54,917 nucleotides of DNA from the NCBI GenBank assembly GCA_003327455.1, contig QOQU01000015.1:1-54917 (forward strand), in the 5' to 3' direction. Positions 16,845 through 25,919 of the stretch are shown here, in pieces. The DNA comes from Anaerolineae bacterium (lineage in GTDB: Bacteria > Chloroflexota > Anaerolineae > Anaerolineales > UBA4823). A model generated the notes under the pieces. It saw only the letters and a program-made list of their open reading frames with translations. It was not told the origin of the DNA and ran no database searches. How positions within the stretch are numbered: position 1 is the stretch's first letter; the number at the start of each line of letters is the position of its first letter. Both the position numbers and the translations under genes were made by a program.

Positions 16845-17771
16845 ATATTTCTTTACGTCTTCCAGGCCGACCTTGCGACCGGTGGCGCCGTAATCCAGTG
16901 TCGAGAGCCCGCCAACGATATTCCCCCAGCGCAAACAAACTTCCAGTGGTAACCCATCCAACCAGGCGCGCAAAAAGCCGGCGTTGAAACAATCCCCTGC
17001 CCCGGTGGTGTCTAACGGTTTGAGGTTTAGAGCGGGCTCATGAAGCAGGCGTCCGTTCTGGTAGGCATAAGCTCCCGACGCGCCAGCTTTCACTACCACC
17101 ATAGGGCAGAGTTCCCCCAGGCGCCGAATAGCGCGGGTTAAGTCGGTCTCGCCGGTTAGATGCAATGCTTCAGCAGCGTTGGGCAGGAAAGCATCTAAGG
17201 CTGCAATAGCCCGCCGCACCGCGGCGCGCTTCAGATGTGTGTCAGGGTGCGAATTGCCATCCATGACCACTTTCATCCCCTTCGCCCTCACCCAGCGTAA
17301 ACCAAGAAAGAACAACGGCCCGGCATAGAAACCGGGCACAAAGAGCAAACGCGCCCGCACCCTGCGCAGGGCGCGCAGCCCGGCCGGAATGAGCGGATCC
17401 GGGTCGTAGTAGGTGATAAAGGCACGATCTGTAGGAAAGGAAGCAGCGACGCTCAAGCGGCGCAAAGGGCGGGCATGATGCACGAAAAACGTCTCATCCA
17501 ACCTCTCCTGGCGCGCATACTTCAGGGCAAGCTGGCTGAGTTCATCATTCCCAAAGTCGCCCGCCCACGCCACACGCAACCCCAGGCGATGCATCGCCAC
17601 AGCGCTGTTATAAGCCTCACCCGGCAGCATCGCAAAACCCTTGCCGATCACTTCCCGCCCTAATTCGGGCAGAGCAGGCAAGCCAGTGAAGATCAAATCA
17701 ATGGTGTAATTGCCTACCACCAGCACATCATAGGGAGGTGCTGCGTCTCGACTTGCCCTGGCGGCCCTCAT
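16839..17771 (-). CDS. PfkB-family carbohydrate/nucleoside kinase
   Basis: A 310-aa ribokinase-fold kinase. The N-terminus shows VLVVGNYTIDLIFTGLP, and GEAYNSAVAMHRLGL is the substrate-side glycine motif. The C-terminal signature PLDTTGAGDCFNAGF contains the anion hole GAGD and the catalytic Asp. The specific sugar cannot be assigned; glycine-rich motif wording is nearer to the general PfkB sugar kinases than to adenosine kinase. It is coupled to the upstream lipoprotein gene by an ATGA overlap at 17768-17771, and its 3' end overlaps the converging methyltransferase gene by 6 bp. Confidence 0.85.
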   Translation of the reverse strand: MRAARASRDAAPPYDVLVVGNYTIDLIFTGLPALPELGREVIGKGFAMLPGEAYNSAVAMHRLGLRVAWAGDFGNDELSQLALKYARQERLDETFFVHHARPLRRLSVAASFPTDRAFITYYDPDPLIPAGLRALRRVRARLLFVPGFYAGPLFFLGLRWVRAKGMKVVMDGNSHPDTHLKRAAVRRAIAALDAFLPNAAEALHLTGETDLTRAIRRLGELCPMVVVKAGASGAYAYQNGRLLHEPALNLKPLDTTGAGDCFNAGFLRAWLDGLPLEVCLRWGNIVGGLSTLDYGATGRKVGLEDVKKYL

Positions 17772-18313
17772 GGTTGAAAAGAGAAACTCTGTAAGATTAG
17801 ATCAATATCGGCCGTGTACGAGTCCAGAGAAAGAGCGTGAAAGGAGAGTAAAAAGGCAGAACCATCCTTTTCCAACCACAGGTCATAAAACTCCCACCAC
17901 GGCTCTCCCCATGGGCGGCGATAGCGTACGGTAATTGCCTCCTGGCCGCCAACCTGGCGTGTGGAGCGTTCCAGATCAGCCACTGCTGGCTGGGCATTGG
18001 CGTAGAGATTTTCCACCAGAGTAGAGAGAGAAGTATCGCCCAACGGCCTTTTGGCAACCGAGAACCAGATTCCCATCTCGCCACGTTTCCGCACGCTGGT
18101 CAGAGCGGCCAGTTCTTCTGCCTCCAGCCCGTAATAATTCGCTTGCAACTGGTGAGTGCCCCACAGTTCAGACATGGTTTGCCAGGCAGAGGGATACTCA
18201 AAGCGAAATTCGGCGTGGCTAAAGGAACGGGTGGGTGTACCCCGAGCGCAAGCCAGACCACCCAGATAAATCGCCAGCACACACAGGACAAAAGGAACGA
18301 TTTTTCTTTTCAC
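17768..18313 (-). CDS. Putative lipoprotein, function unknown
   Basis: About 181 aa from a GTG start that yields a clean export signal: VKRK, a hydrophobic core and a possible lipobox GGLAC. A TTG at 18343 is also in frame and would add an acidic decapeptide; it lies 14 nt after a TATAAT, so that start cannot be excluded. The mature part is a single domain (FSHAEFRFEYPSAWQ, then LWLEKDGSAFLLSFHA) resembling PsbP/DcrB-like proteins that carry a 'YPSAW' strand, but no function follows from that. It leads a two-gene operon with the PfkB kinase. Confidence 0.7.
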   Translation of the reverse strand: MKRKIVPFVLCVLAIYLGGLACARGTPTRSFSHAEFRFEYPSAWQTMSELWGTHQLQANYYGLEAEELAALTSVRKRGEMGIWFSVAKRPLGDTSLSTLVENLYANAQPAVADLERSTRQVGGQEAITVRYRRPWGEPWWEFYDLWLEKDGSAFLLSFHALSLDSYTADIDLILQSFSFQP

Positions 18314-18357
18314 ATTTGCATCGCTTTCGAAGGCTTCAGTCAAACGATCTAAAAATG

Positions 18358-18363
18358 ATTATA
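18358..18363 (-). promoter_or_regulatory. -10 box of the lipoprotein-PfkB operon
   Basis: TATAAT on the minus strand in the divergent region 18344-18460, read from 18363 to 18358. Confidence 0.5.
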
Positions 18364-18384
18364 CCCGATTTGGACAGATTTACC

Positions 18385-18413
18385 TTGACGGAGCAGTGTT
18401 TTTCGCTTATTAT
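18385..18413 (+). promoter_or_regulatory. Promoter of the sulfurtransferase-sufE pair
   Basis: TTGACG at 18385-18390, a 17-bp spacer and TATTAT at 18408-18413 make a good housekeeping-sigma promoter. A GGAGAGG ribosome binding site lies just before the ATG at 18461. Confidence 0.65.
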
Positions 18414-18460
18414 TATGACAAATTTTATAAATATTATCGGTAATTTATGGAGAGGTAGCT

Positions 18461-19306
18461 ATGAGCAGTGAATATGCCCACCCGGAAGCGCTGGTTGAAA
18501 CCGAATGGGTCGCAGAGCATCTGAATGACCCGCATGTGCGTCTGGTCGAGTCTAATGAAGACCCTCTCCTCTACGAAACGGGTCATATCCCAGGCGCAGT
18601 CAAAGTGGATTGGTTCACCACGTTGCAGCATCCCTTGCGGCGTGATTTTATCGAAAAAGATCAGTTTGAGGATTTGTGTCGGCGGCTGGGCATCGGCAAT
18701 GACACAACGGTCGTTTTTTATGGGGATAAGAACAACTGGTTTGCCTGTTATGCTTTCTGGCTGTTTGCCTATTATGGACATCAGCACCTGAAAATCATGA
18801 ACGGCGGACGAACAAAATGGGTTGCCGAAGGACGCCCTCTCACCCAGGAGGTGCCAAACTATCCGCCTACCGAATATGTTGCCAGAGACCCGGATCCTTC
18901 GGTGCGCGCCTTTCGCGAGGATGTTTTCAAGCAGATGGAGAAGGGCTTGCCCTTAGTGGATGTGCGTTCGCCTCAGGAATATAGCGGCGAGTTGATCCAC
19001 ATGCCCAACTACCCACAGGAAGGCGCCCAACGTGGCGGACACATCCCTGGCGCAGTGAACATCCCCTGGGCGCAGGCGGTCAACCCCGAAACCAGCACCT
19101 TCAAGCCAGCCGCCGAATTGCGCCAACTCTACGAGCAATATGGCATTACGCCGGATAAAGAAGTGATCGCCTATTGCCGCATCGGTGAACGCAGTTCGCT
19201 GACCTGGTTTGTCTTGCGTTATTTGCTCGGCTACCCCAACGTCAAGAACTACGATGGCTCGTGGACGGAATGGGGTAACCTAGTCAATGCGCCGATTGAG
19301 AAATAA
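18461..19306 (+). CDS. Thiosulfate-type sulfurtransferase (two rhodanese domains)
   Basis: A 281-aa protein with two rhodanese domains. The N-terminal one (about 10-130, including [17 protein letters not shown]) lacks a catalytic cysteine at the expected position. The C-terminal one (about 155-280) has the active-site loop [10 protein letters not shown] with the persulfide-forming Cys, and the usual [10 protein letters not shown] end. It moves sulfane sulfur from thiosulfate or a related donor to an acceptor. The sufE gene starts 9 bp downstream, so the sulfur may be passed into Fe-S assembly; that pairing is inference. Confidence 0.92.
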   Translation: MSSEYAHPEALVETEWVAEHLNDPHVRLVESNEDPLLYETGHIPGAVKVDWFTTLQHPLRRDFIEKDQFEDLCRRLGIGNDTTVVFYGDKNNWFACYAFWLFAYYGHQHLKIMNGGRTKWVAEGRPLTQEVPNYPPTEYVARDPDPSVRAFREDVFKQMEKGLPLVDVRSPQEYSGELIHMPNYPQEGAQRGGHIPGAVNIPWAQAVNPETSTFKPAAELRQLYEQYGITPDKEVIAYCRIGERSSLTWFVLRYLLGYPNVKNYDGSWTEWGNLVNAPIEK

Positions 19307-19314
19307 GGGCGAAG

Positions 19315-19767
19315 ATGGGTGAAACTCTGCCACCTGCCCTAGCAGAGATTGTAGAAGATTTCAGGCAATGCGAGCGGCAGGAGAAGATTGCCTTGCTGGT
19401 GGATTATGCCAGCCAGCTCCTGCCGCCTCCCCCAGAAGCCCTGGCCGATGGCGATGCCCCGGAGAGCGTCCCAGAATGCATGACACCCGTTTCGCTGCGC
19501 GTTCTGGAACAGAATGGCAGGCTGCGCTTTTACTTCGATATTCCCCAGGATGCCCCATTGATTCGAGGGTACGCCGCCATCATGCAACAGGGCTTATGGG
19601 AGGTCACGCCGGAAGAAATTTTGCGCATTCCGGCTGACTTTTACCACGTGATGGGGCTGCAGGAATTGCTCACCCCACAACGCTTGAACGGCCTGACGGC
19701 AATTCTGGCGCATGTCAAACGGGTCGCCACACGGCTGCTGGCAAACCGCCTGGCAGGGGAAAACTAA
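19315..19767 (+). CDS. sufE: SufE-family cysteine desulfuration protein
   Basis: A 150-aa SufE protein, which accepts persulfide sulfur from the SufS desulfurase and passes it to the SufBCD scaffold. The acceptor cysteine is Cys55 in VPECMTPV. The conserved ending FYHVMGLQELLTPQRLNGL, here cited as MGLQELLTPQRLNG, is present. No sufS or sufBCD is in the window. Its position directly after a rhodanese gene suggests an alternative sulfur donor to the desulfurase. Confidence 0.9.
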   Translation: MGETLPPALAEIVEDFRQCERQEKIALLVDYASQLLPPPPEALADGDAPESVPECMTPVSLRVLEQNGRLRFYFDIPQDAPLIRGYAAIMQQGLWEVTPEEILRIPADFYHVMGLQELLTPQRLNGLTAILAHVKRVATRLLANRLAGEN

Positions 19768-20087
19768 ATCAGGCAATCGCCAACAAGCCTGTTGAGCTAT
19801 TCCAAGCCTTTGCCCAGGCACCGGCCGCTTGCTATCACACGCTAATCCCAGCCTTTTTACTCTACTCGCTTCTGGATGGGGAGCAGTGTCCTGAGCTGGC
19901 AATAATCTATAGGGAAACAATAATCCATGTATTCCTCTCTTCCAAGATGGTTATTCTTTAACTCACCTTACGCAGTCAACTGAACAGAATTGAGTTCCCG
20001 CAGAGTAGCATAAGCTGATTGAATGGCGCGCAGATACAATTTTGATTTGAGAGCAAAGTGGTTGAGCATGGCGGTTTATCCACATAC
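19768..20087. other. Intergenic stretch between converging sufE and propeller gene
   Basis: No gene is called here. One frame (19766-19960) stays open for 65 codons but has no start codon or ribosome binding site, so it could be the end of a decayed gene or chance. No T-tailed hairpin was found. Confidence 0.4.
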
Positions 20088-22196
20088 TTACGGGCTGCGC
20101 AGAACCAGCGGCAGGTAAATTCTCAGCTCAGGCGGTGCCGCCGAATCTTGCAGGACGAAAATGCCGTTGTATAGGGTCCCGGCGTACACAATATTCGGCG
20201 ATTGCGGGTTGATTGCTAACCGTACAACATGTCGTTTGTTGCGCCTTAACACCAGACCATCGTTTAATTCGCTCCAACTTGCCCCGCCATTGCTACTGCG
20301 ATAAACACCTTTATTCGTGGCTGCGAAAAGCGTGGACGGCACCTGTGGATTTATGGCAAGGTCGAATACCGAGATCCCAAACACCGGGTCATTCGGAAAA
20401 CCCGTGTTGACCGGGCTCCAGCTTATTCCGCCGTTGGTGCTTTTTTGAATGCCTGCTTCTGTTGTGGCAACGTAAAGGGTTCCCGAGGTCTGCGGGTCAA
20501 CAACCAGCGCAGTGATGGACGAGCCCGGAAGCTCCAAGCCATTATTCATTATGTTCCAACTGGCAGCTGCATCCGTGCTTTTATACACCCATTTACCAAC
20601 CACAGCGTATACTGTATCCGGTGCTTGCGGATCAATCGCCAGAGCCCTGACAGGTATAAAAGACCTAAGAAAAATCCCCGTGCTCGTCTCAACCCAGTTC
20701 GCACCGCCGTCGGTTGTCTTGAAGACTTTGCCGATCTTGGTTGTGCCTACTTGTGTTCCAGCATAGACAATATCGGCGTTTTGCGGATGGACGGCAAGAC
20801 TATAGACATCTGGGCCGGCTGGGAAACCGCTGTTAACCTGGCTCCACGTAGTTCCAGCGTCAGTGCTCTTATATACCCCAAGCCCGTTTCCCAAATACAC
20901 GGTTGTCGGCAGCGAGGGAGCAACCTCCAGCGCCTCTACAGGAAAATCAAGATTGAGCCCCGCAGTAACCGGTCTCCAGTTCAAGCCTCCGTCGGTGCTC
21001 TTAAAGACTCCGATTTTACGTCCGGCAGCGTATAGCGTGGATGGCGTCTGCGGGTCAATCGCCAGTTCTTCGACGTAAAACGTGTTAATCCCCTCATTGC
21101 GAACATCCCAATTGGCGCCAGCATCCATGCTCCTGTACACACCCGCGTGAGTTCCGGCATAAAGCATCGTCGAAGCCTGTGGGTTAATTGCAAGAGAGCG
21201 GACAATCGTATTCGGCAGGCTGTCGGTATTGACCGTGTTCCAGGTAGCGCCACTATCGGTACTTTTGAGGATACTGCCGGGGTGGCCTCCGGCATATATG
21301 GTTTCAGGATTTTCAGGGTCAAGCACCAGCGCATAAAGAGAATTCACTTGACCCGCAACCGAGGGCGTATAAACGGTGGTCCAATTGTTGCCAGCGTTTG
21401 TACTCTTGAAAATTTTGCCCTCTTCGCTGGCGGCATATAAAACATCCGGCGCTTGCGGATCTACCACAATAGCATTAATAATACTTCGAAAAATACTTCG
21501 AAAGGGAAGACCGGTGTTGACAGCGCTCCAGCTCGTTCCGCCGTTGGTGGTCTTATAGACACCGTCAGCGGTTCCGGCATAGAGCGTGTTGGGGTTTTGG
21601 GGGTTAATTGCCAATGCATGGACAACACGAGGCAGGCCGGTGCTGAAGTCGCTCCAGGTGACTCCACCATCGGTGCTCTTGTAGACGCCACCGGCACCTC
21701 CACTGATATCTGTGTATCTCCTTAGGCCAGCGTAAATCGTGGATGGCGTCTGCGGGTCAATCACAATGGCATTGACCGAAGTGAATGGCAAACTCGCTGA
21801 ACTCCATGTTGCACCTGCATTCGTGCTTTTATGCACTGTTCAAGTATTGCCTACATAAATTGTTGTCGAAGCCTGTGGGTCTATCGCCAAGGCGGTTAGG
21901 CTAACCTGGTATTGAAAGAAAACGATGTCGTCCCACGTAGCGCCGCCATCCGTGCTCTTGAAGAGTACACCGTCATCTGAGGAGGCATACAGGATCGAAG
22001 GATCATTCGGATCAATAGCCACAGCATAGATGATACCGCTATCCGGGCCGGTATATTGCCAGGCCTGACTGGAAACCGAGCTAGAGAGAAGATCGAACCA
22101 GTGATGGGTGGCAAAAACAAGGGTTGTACTCTGCCCCATAAATAAAAGCGAAAGTAGAAGCAGGGCAGAAAAGAAACGCAAGCTGTTTTTTTTCAT
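20088..22196 (-). pseudogene. Secreted Asp-box (BNR/Ycf48-like) beta-propeller, interrupted by an in-frame TGA
   Basis: Read as one frame this is a ~702-residue exported protein. It begins with a signal peptide (MKKNSLRFFSALLLLSLLF...). Thirteen Asp-box repeats of the type KSTDGGATW follow, each trailed by YAGT-like strands, as in sialidase/VPS10/Ycf48 propellers. The C-terminus is RIYLPLVLRSP. The codon at 21842-21840 is TGA, splitting it into 118 and 582 residues; both halves are in the same frame and the repeat pattern continues across the stop. Ribosome binding site AGAGGAGC precedes the ATG at 22196. Separate translation of the second part could only start at a GTG at 21836 and would lack a signal peptide. 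Nonsense mutation is the simplest reading. Confidence 0.8.
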
Positions 22197-22253
22197 GGTT
22201 AAGCTCCTCTTTCAATTAACGACCGTAACTTGTTTGACAATGTGATCTTGAAC

Positions 22254-23162
22254 TGATTGAACCTTTTTGCGAAAAAGTGATCATGCATCCTCATTGGGTT
22301 GCAAACAAGAAGAAAGGAGACCCAATATAAGCCCTATCCCGATAAGGTTTACCGAAGAACAGTTCAACGAACATATCCATCCTTACCTGAGCAAAGCCAA
22401 GCGTGGCTATGTGTGCAGCATTCCGCTCCACAAGGTTTTCAACTAGATCTTGTATCGTCTACACACGGGCTGCCAATGGGAACGCCTCCCGATTGACGCA
22501 GACCCGCAGAACCCGCCAAAAAAAGAAATCAGTTGTCAGGCGGTGTATTACTACTTCCGCAAGTGAGGTCAGGATGGCAGTCTACAATGAGTTTGGCGAG
22601 GGAGTATTCCTGCTACTAGGCCTCTGCTGGACTTGTCCAAGCTCAACCTGGACGGTCCGCATGTTATTAACAAGAGAGGTGGCGAATCGATCGCCTATCA
22701 AAAGCGTAAAAAATCCAAAACAACCAACCTCTTGCCCATCACCGATGCAAACAGCTTTATCATTGCTTCCACTGGCCTTGTGGCGGGTAATCACAACGAT
22801 GCTTCCAATCTCAAGCCATACTTGCAAGCTGCCTTCGGTTGGATGAAGCAACAAGGTTTATCCATCCGCGGTGCCTCCTTCAATGCCAACAGCGCTTTTG
22901 ATGCCCACGAAGCTCGCAAAACCTGTTTCAATCATGGCCTCAAACCCAATATTCCGGAGAACAAACGCGGCCGCGAATGGATTTTCTACCCAGAAGTGTA
23001 CAAGCATCGTGTTGCTTCAGCACGTTCATTCGCCTGGATTGACAAGTTCCGAGCACTGCTTGTCCGTTTTGATCGCCGAGACTTATACTGCCTGAACGCA
23101 CACTGTCTCGCTTTCCCTATGATCAACATCCGATACGGCATTCCCGAAAAAAGGTTGAATCA
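22254..23162 (+). mobile_element. Degenerate IS5/IS4-like insertion sequence, ~909 bp
   Basis: Bounded by imperfect 19-bp terminal inverted repeats: TGATTGAACCTTTTTGCGA at 22254-22272 and its partner on the other strand at 23162-23144, with 16 of 19 matching. It holds a dead transposase on the plus strand. No target duplication is visible. Left of it is the promoter side of the broken propeller gene. Confidence 0.7.
22327..23142 (+). pseudogene. IS5-family transposase remnant with three in-frame stops
   Basis: A single reading frame can be followed through the element without frameshift. The N-terminal part reads RFTEEQFNEHIHPYL and TGCQWERLPIDAD. The DDE-domain part reads LDGPHVINKRGGESIAYQ, GNHNDASNL and NANSAFDAHEARK, and the end is FRALLVRFDRRD. 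Three stops interrupt it: TAG at 22444, TGA at 22564 and TGA at 22588. By comparison with family sequences the first two replace Trp codons and the third probably an Arg codon. The expected DDE aspartate in the 'NANSAFD' strand is replaced by Asn (usual form NADAGFD). No intact transposase is encoded, so the element cannot move by itself. Confidence 0.8.
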
Positions 23163-23419
23163 CTTTTTTAATGTAATTATAACAATTTATTTAGACAATG
23201 TCAATCCTTTTTGTAGAAATTACAAAAACCTGAGCGCTGAATTTTACGTTCCGCTTCGTACAATCGCCATTTACGAAGTTCTACTGCCGGGCGGCTTCTT
23301 CTTTTCAGCTCGTCTCAAAACGGGTGACGAAAGAACCTTTCAGGATAATCTGGATATTGATGGGATCAGCACACAAATCTCAAGATGACGGGCGGGTTGA
23401 TGATTCACCCCAATCCCGC
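23163..23419. other. AT-rich spacer between IS remnant and recombinase
   Basis: The transposase frame happens to stay open to 23388 but the sequence no longer resembles a transposase. No other gene or hairpin was recognised in these 257 bp. Confidence 0.4.
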
Positions 23420-24352
23420 TCACGCCGCTTTCTTGTTGATTATCTCGTGATCATCGCGGTCCAGTTCGGAGTCAACTTCGGCGTAGCGCTGGGTGGTGGT
23501 GATGATGCTGCGGTGGCGCGCCAGCCGCCGCGCCTTTTCCATGTTGTTGGTCGCCACCAGCACGATGGTCAAAAAGTAATGACGGAAGGCGTGTGGATGG
23601 ATACTCTGGGCGGCTTCACTGCCCCGCGCCTCGGCTGCCCGATTGTGTACAATATCCCAGGCCGTGGATGGGTCAAGCCCAGACGGCGGGACGAAACGGG
23701 CTCGCCGGTCATGGCGCACGAACAGCGGGCTGCGCTGTTCCAATGCTGCCGGCCGCCTGCGGTGGGGCGTGGCGGCATGGTCTGCTGCAGGCTGCCGCTC
23801 GTTCAGGTAATCCTGTAGGGCGTTCAGCACCCGTTCCGAAACGCGTACCCAGTCTTCCTGGTCGCCCTTGCCTACCCCCCGCAGTCGCGCTTCCAAAAAG
23901 TCCACATCCTCAATCCGTAGTTGACAGGCTTCCGAAACACGCAAGCCGCTATTCGCCAGCAGCAGGATGAAGGTGCGGTCGCGCAGGTTACGCAACCGCA
24001 TGCGCCGCCGTTCGGCGTACAAGCCACCCGGTTTGGAAGTTTTGCCCCCCGCACCGGCCGTCTCGTTCTCGTCCGGCAGCGGGGCATGAATCAGATACTG
24101 GGCATACTCGATCAGCCGTTCGATGTCTGCGCGCGGGAACTGCGGTCGGCGGCGGCCGGCTTTGCGGGCGCGCTCGGCTATCAGTTGCTCAATGCGCGGC
24201 AGGCGCGGGCTGGAAATCCGCTCGGCTAACAGAAATTTATACAGCCCTTTGACTGCCGAAAGGTGTAGGTTCTGGCTGGCCGGGCTGAGGTTTTTTATTT
24301 GACAAATTCCACTCCCTATGATAAGATTTTGCCAACAAACGCATAGCCCCAA
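23420..24352 (-). CDS. Tyrosine recombinase/integrase, probably truncated at its N-terminus
   Basis: The catalytic domain is complete. It has Arg in NSGLRVSEACQL, Lys in GVGKGDQEDW, His-x-x-Arg in HPHAFRHYF, His in LARHRSI and Tyr in TTQRYAEV. The core-binding domain is cut: recognisable sequence begins only at NLSPASQNLHLSAVKGLYKF near 24290, where the normal protein would already have ~70-80 residues. The nominal first 20 codons run into the promoter and leader of metK on the other strand and are not integrase-like. Usual length of XerC/D-like or phage integrases is ~300-400 aa. It is probably a mobile-element relic whose 5' end was lost at the metK leader. Confidence 0.75.
   Translation of the reverse strand: MGLCVCWQNLIIGSGICQIKNLSPASQNLHLSAVKGLYKFLLAERISSPRLPRIEQLIAERARKAGRRRPQFPRADIERLIEYAQYLIHAPLPDENETAGAGGKTSKPGGLYAERRRMRLRNLRDRTFILLLANSGLRVSEACQLRIEDVDFLEARLRGVGKGDQEDWVRVSERVLNALQDYLNERQPAADHAATPHRRRPAALEQRSPLFVRHDRRARFVPPSGLDPSTAWDIVHNRAAEARGSEAAQSIHPHAFRHYFLTIVLVATNNMEKARRLARHRSIITTTQRYAEVDSELDRDDHEIINKKAA
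24299..24327 (+). promoter_or_regulatory. metK promoter
   Basis: TTGACA at 24299-24304, 17-bp spacer, TAAGAT at 24322-24327. The predicted start is near 24334, about 25 nt before the riboswitch. Confidence 0.75.
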
Positions 24353-24358
24353 ACGGCG

Positions 24359-24471
<113 letters not shown>

Positions 24472-24495
24472 GGCAGTACGTAGGATAATGGTGTG

Positions 24496-24532
24496 TTGCC
24501 CTTTCTCTGTACCGGAAGGGGCAAATTTTTTA
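24496..24532 (+). terminator. Attenuator terminator of the SAM-I riboswitch
   Basis: A ~10-bp stem TTGCCCTTTC / GGAAGGGGCAA (24496-24524) is followed by a T run to 24532. The stretch AGAGGGCA at 24469-24476 is complementary to its left arm (with one bulge) and also overlaps P1, giving a mutually exclusive antiterminator. With SAM bound, P1 forms and transcription stops. Confidence 0.85.
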
Positions 24533-24551
24533 TCTAATGGAGGTACATTTT

Positions 24552-25790
<1,239 letters not shown>

Positions 25791-25822
25791 GCATCGAGTT
25801 TAACGCCATTCAAGACGCCAGA

Positions 25823-25847
25823 GGGCAGGTGGGTTTTTCACCTGCCC
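25823..25847 (+). terminator. Hairpin after metK, first of two
   Basis: Perfect 9-bp stem GGGCAGGTG / CACCTGCCC with a T-rich loop. It lacks a T tail, so it is a weak terminator or RNA-stabilising element. Confidence 0.45.
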
Positions 25848-25887
25848 GCCCCTCCTAAGGGATACATTTAAGAAATCCTGGTCTTTC

Positions 25888-25919
25888 AAAGCCCGCTGGT
25901 ATACGCCGCCGGGCTTTTT
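25888..25919 (+). terminator. Intrinsic terminator between metK and the converging membrane protein gene
   Basis: Stem AAAGCCCG (25888-25895) with CGGGCTTT (25910-25917) followed by T residues. The opposite gene ends at 25918, so it probably serves both directions. Confidence 0.7.

Noticed and set aside
19766-19960. Open frame of 65 codons after sufE
   Set aside because: No start codon or ribosome binding site; mentioned only as a possible relic.
20445-21035. 196-codon plus-strand frame opposite the propeller gene
   Set aside because: Complement of the Asp-box repeats; no start signals.
21840-22590. TGA recoded as Trp to explain stops in the propeller and transposase
   Set aside because: A TAG also interrupts the transposase, and TGA serves as the natural stop of many genes here (for example at 13891-13893, 15652-15654 and 28137-28140).
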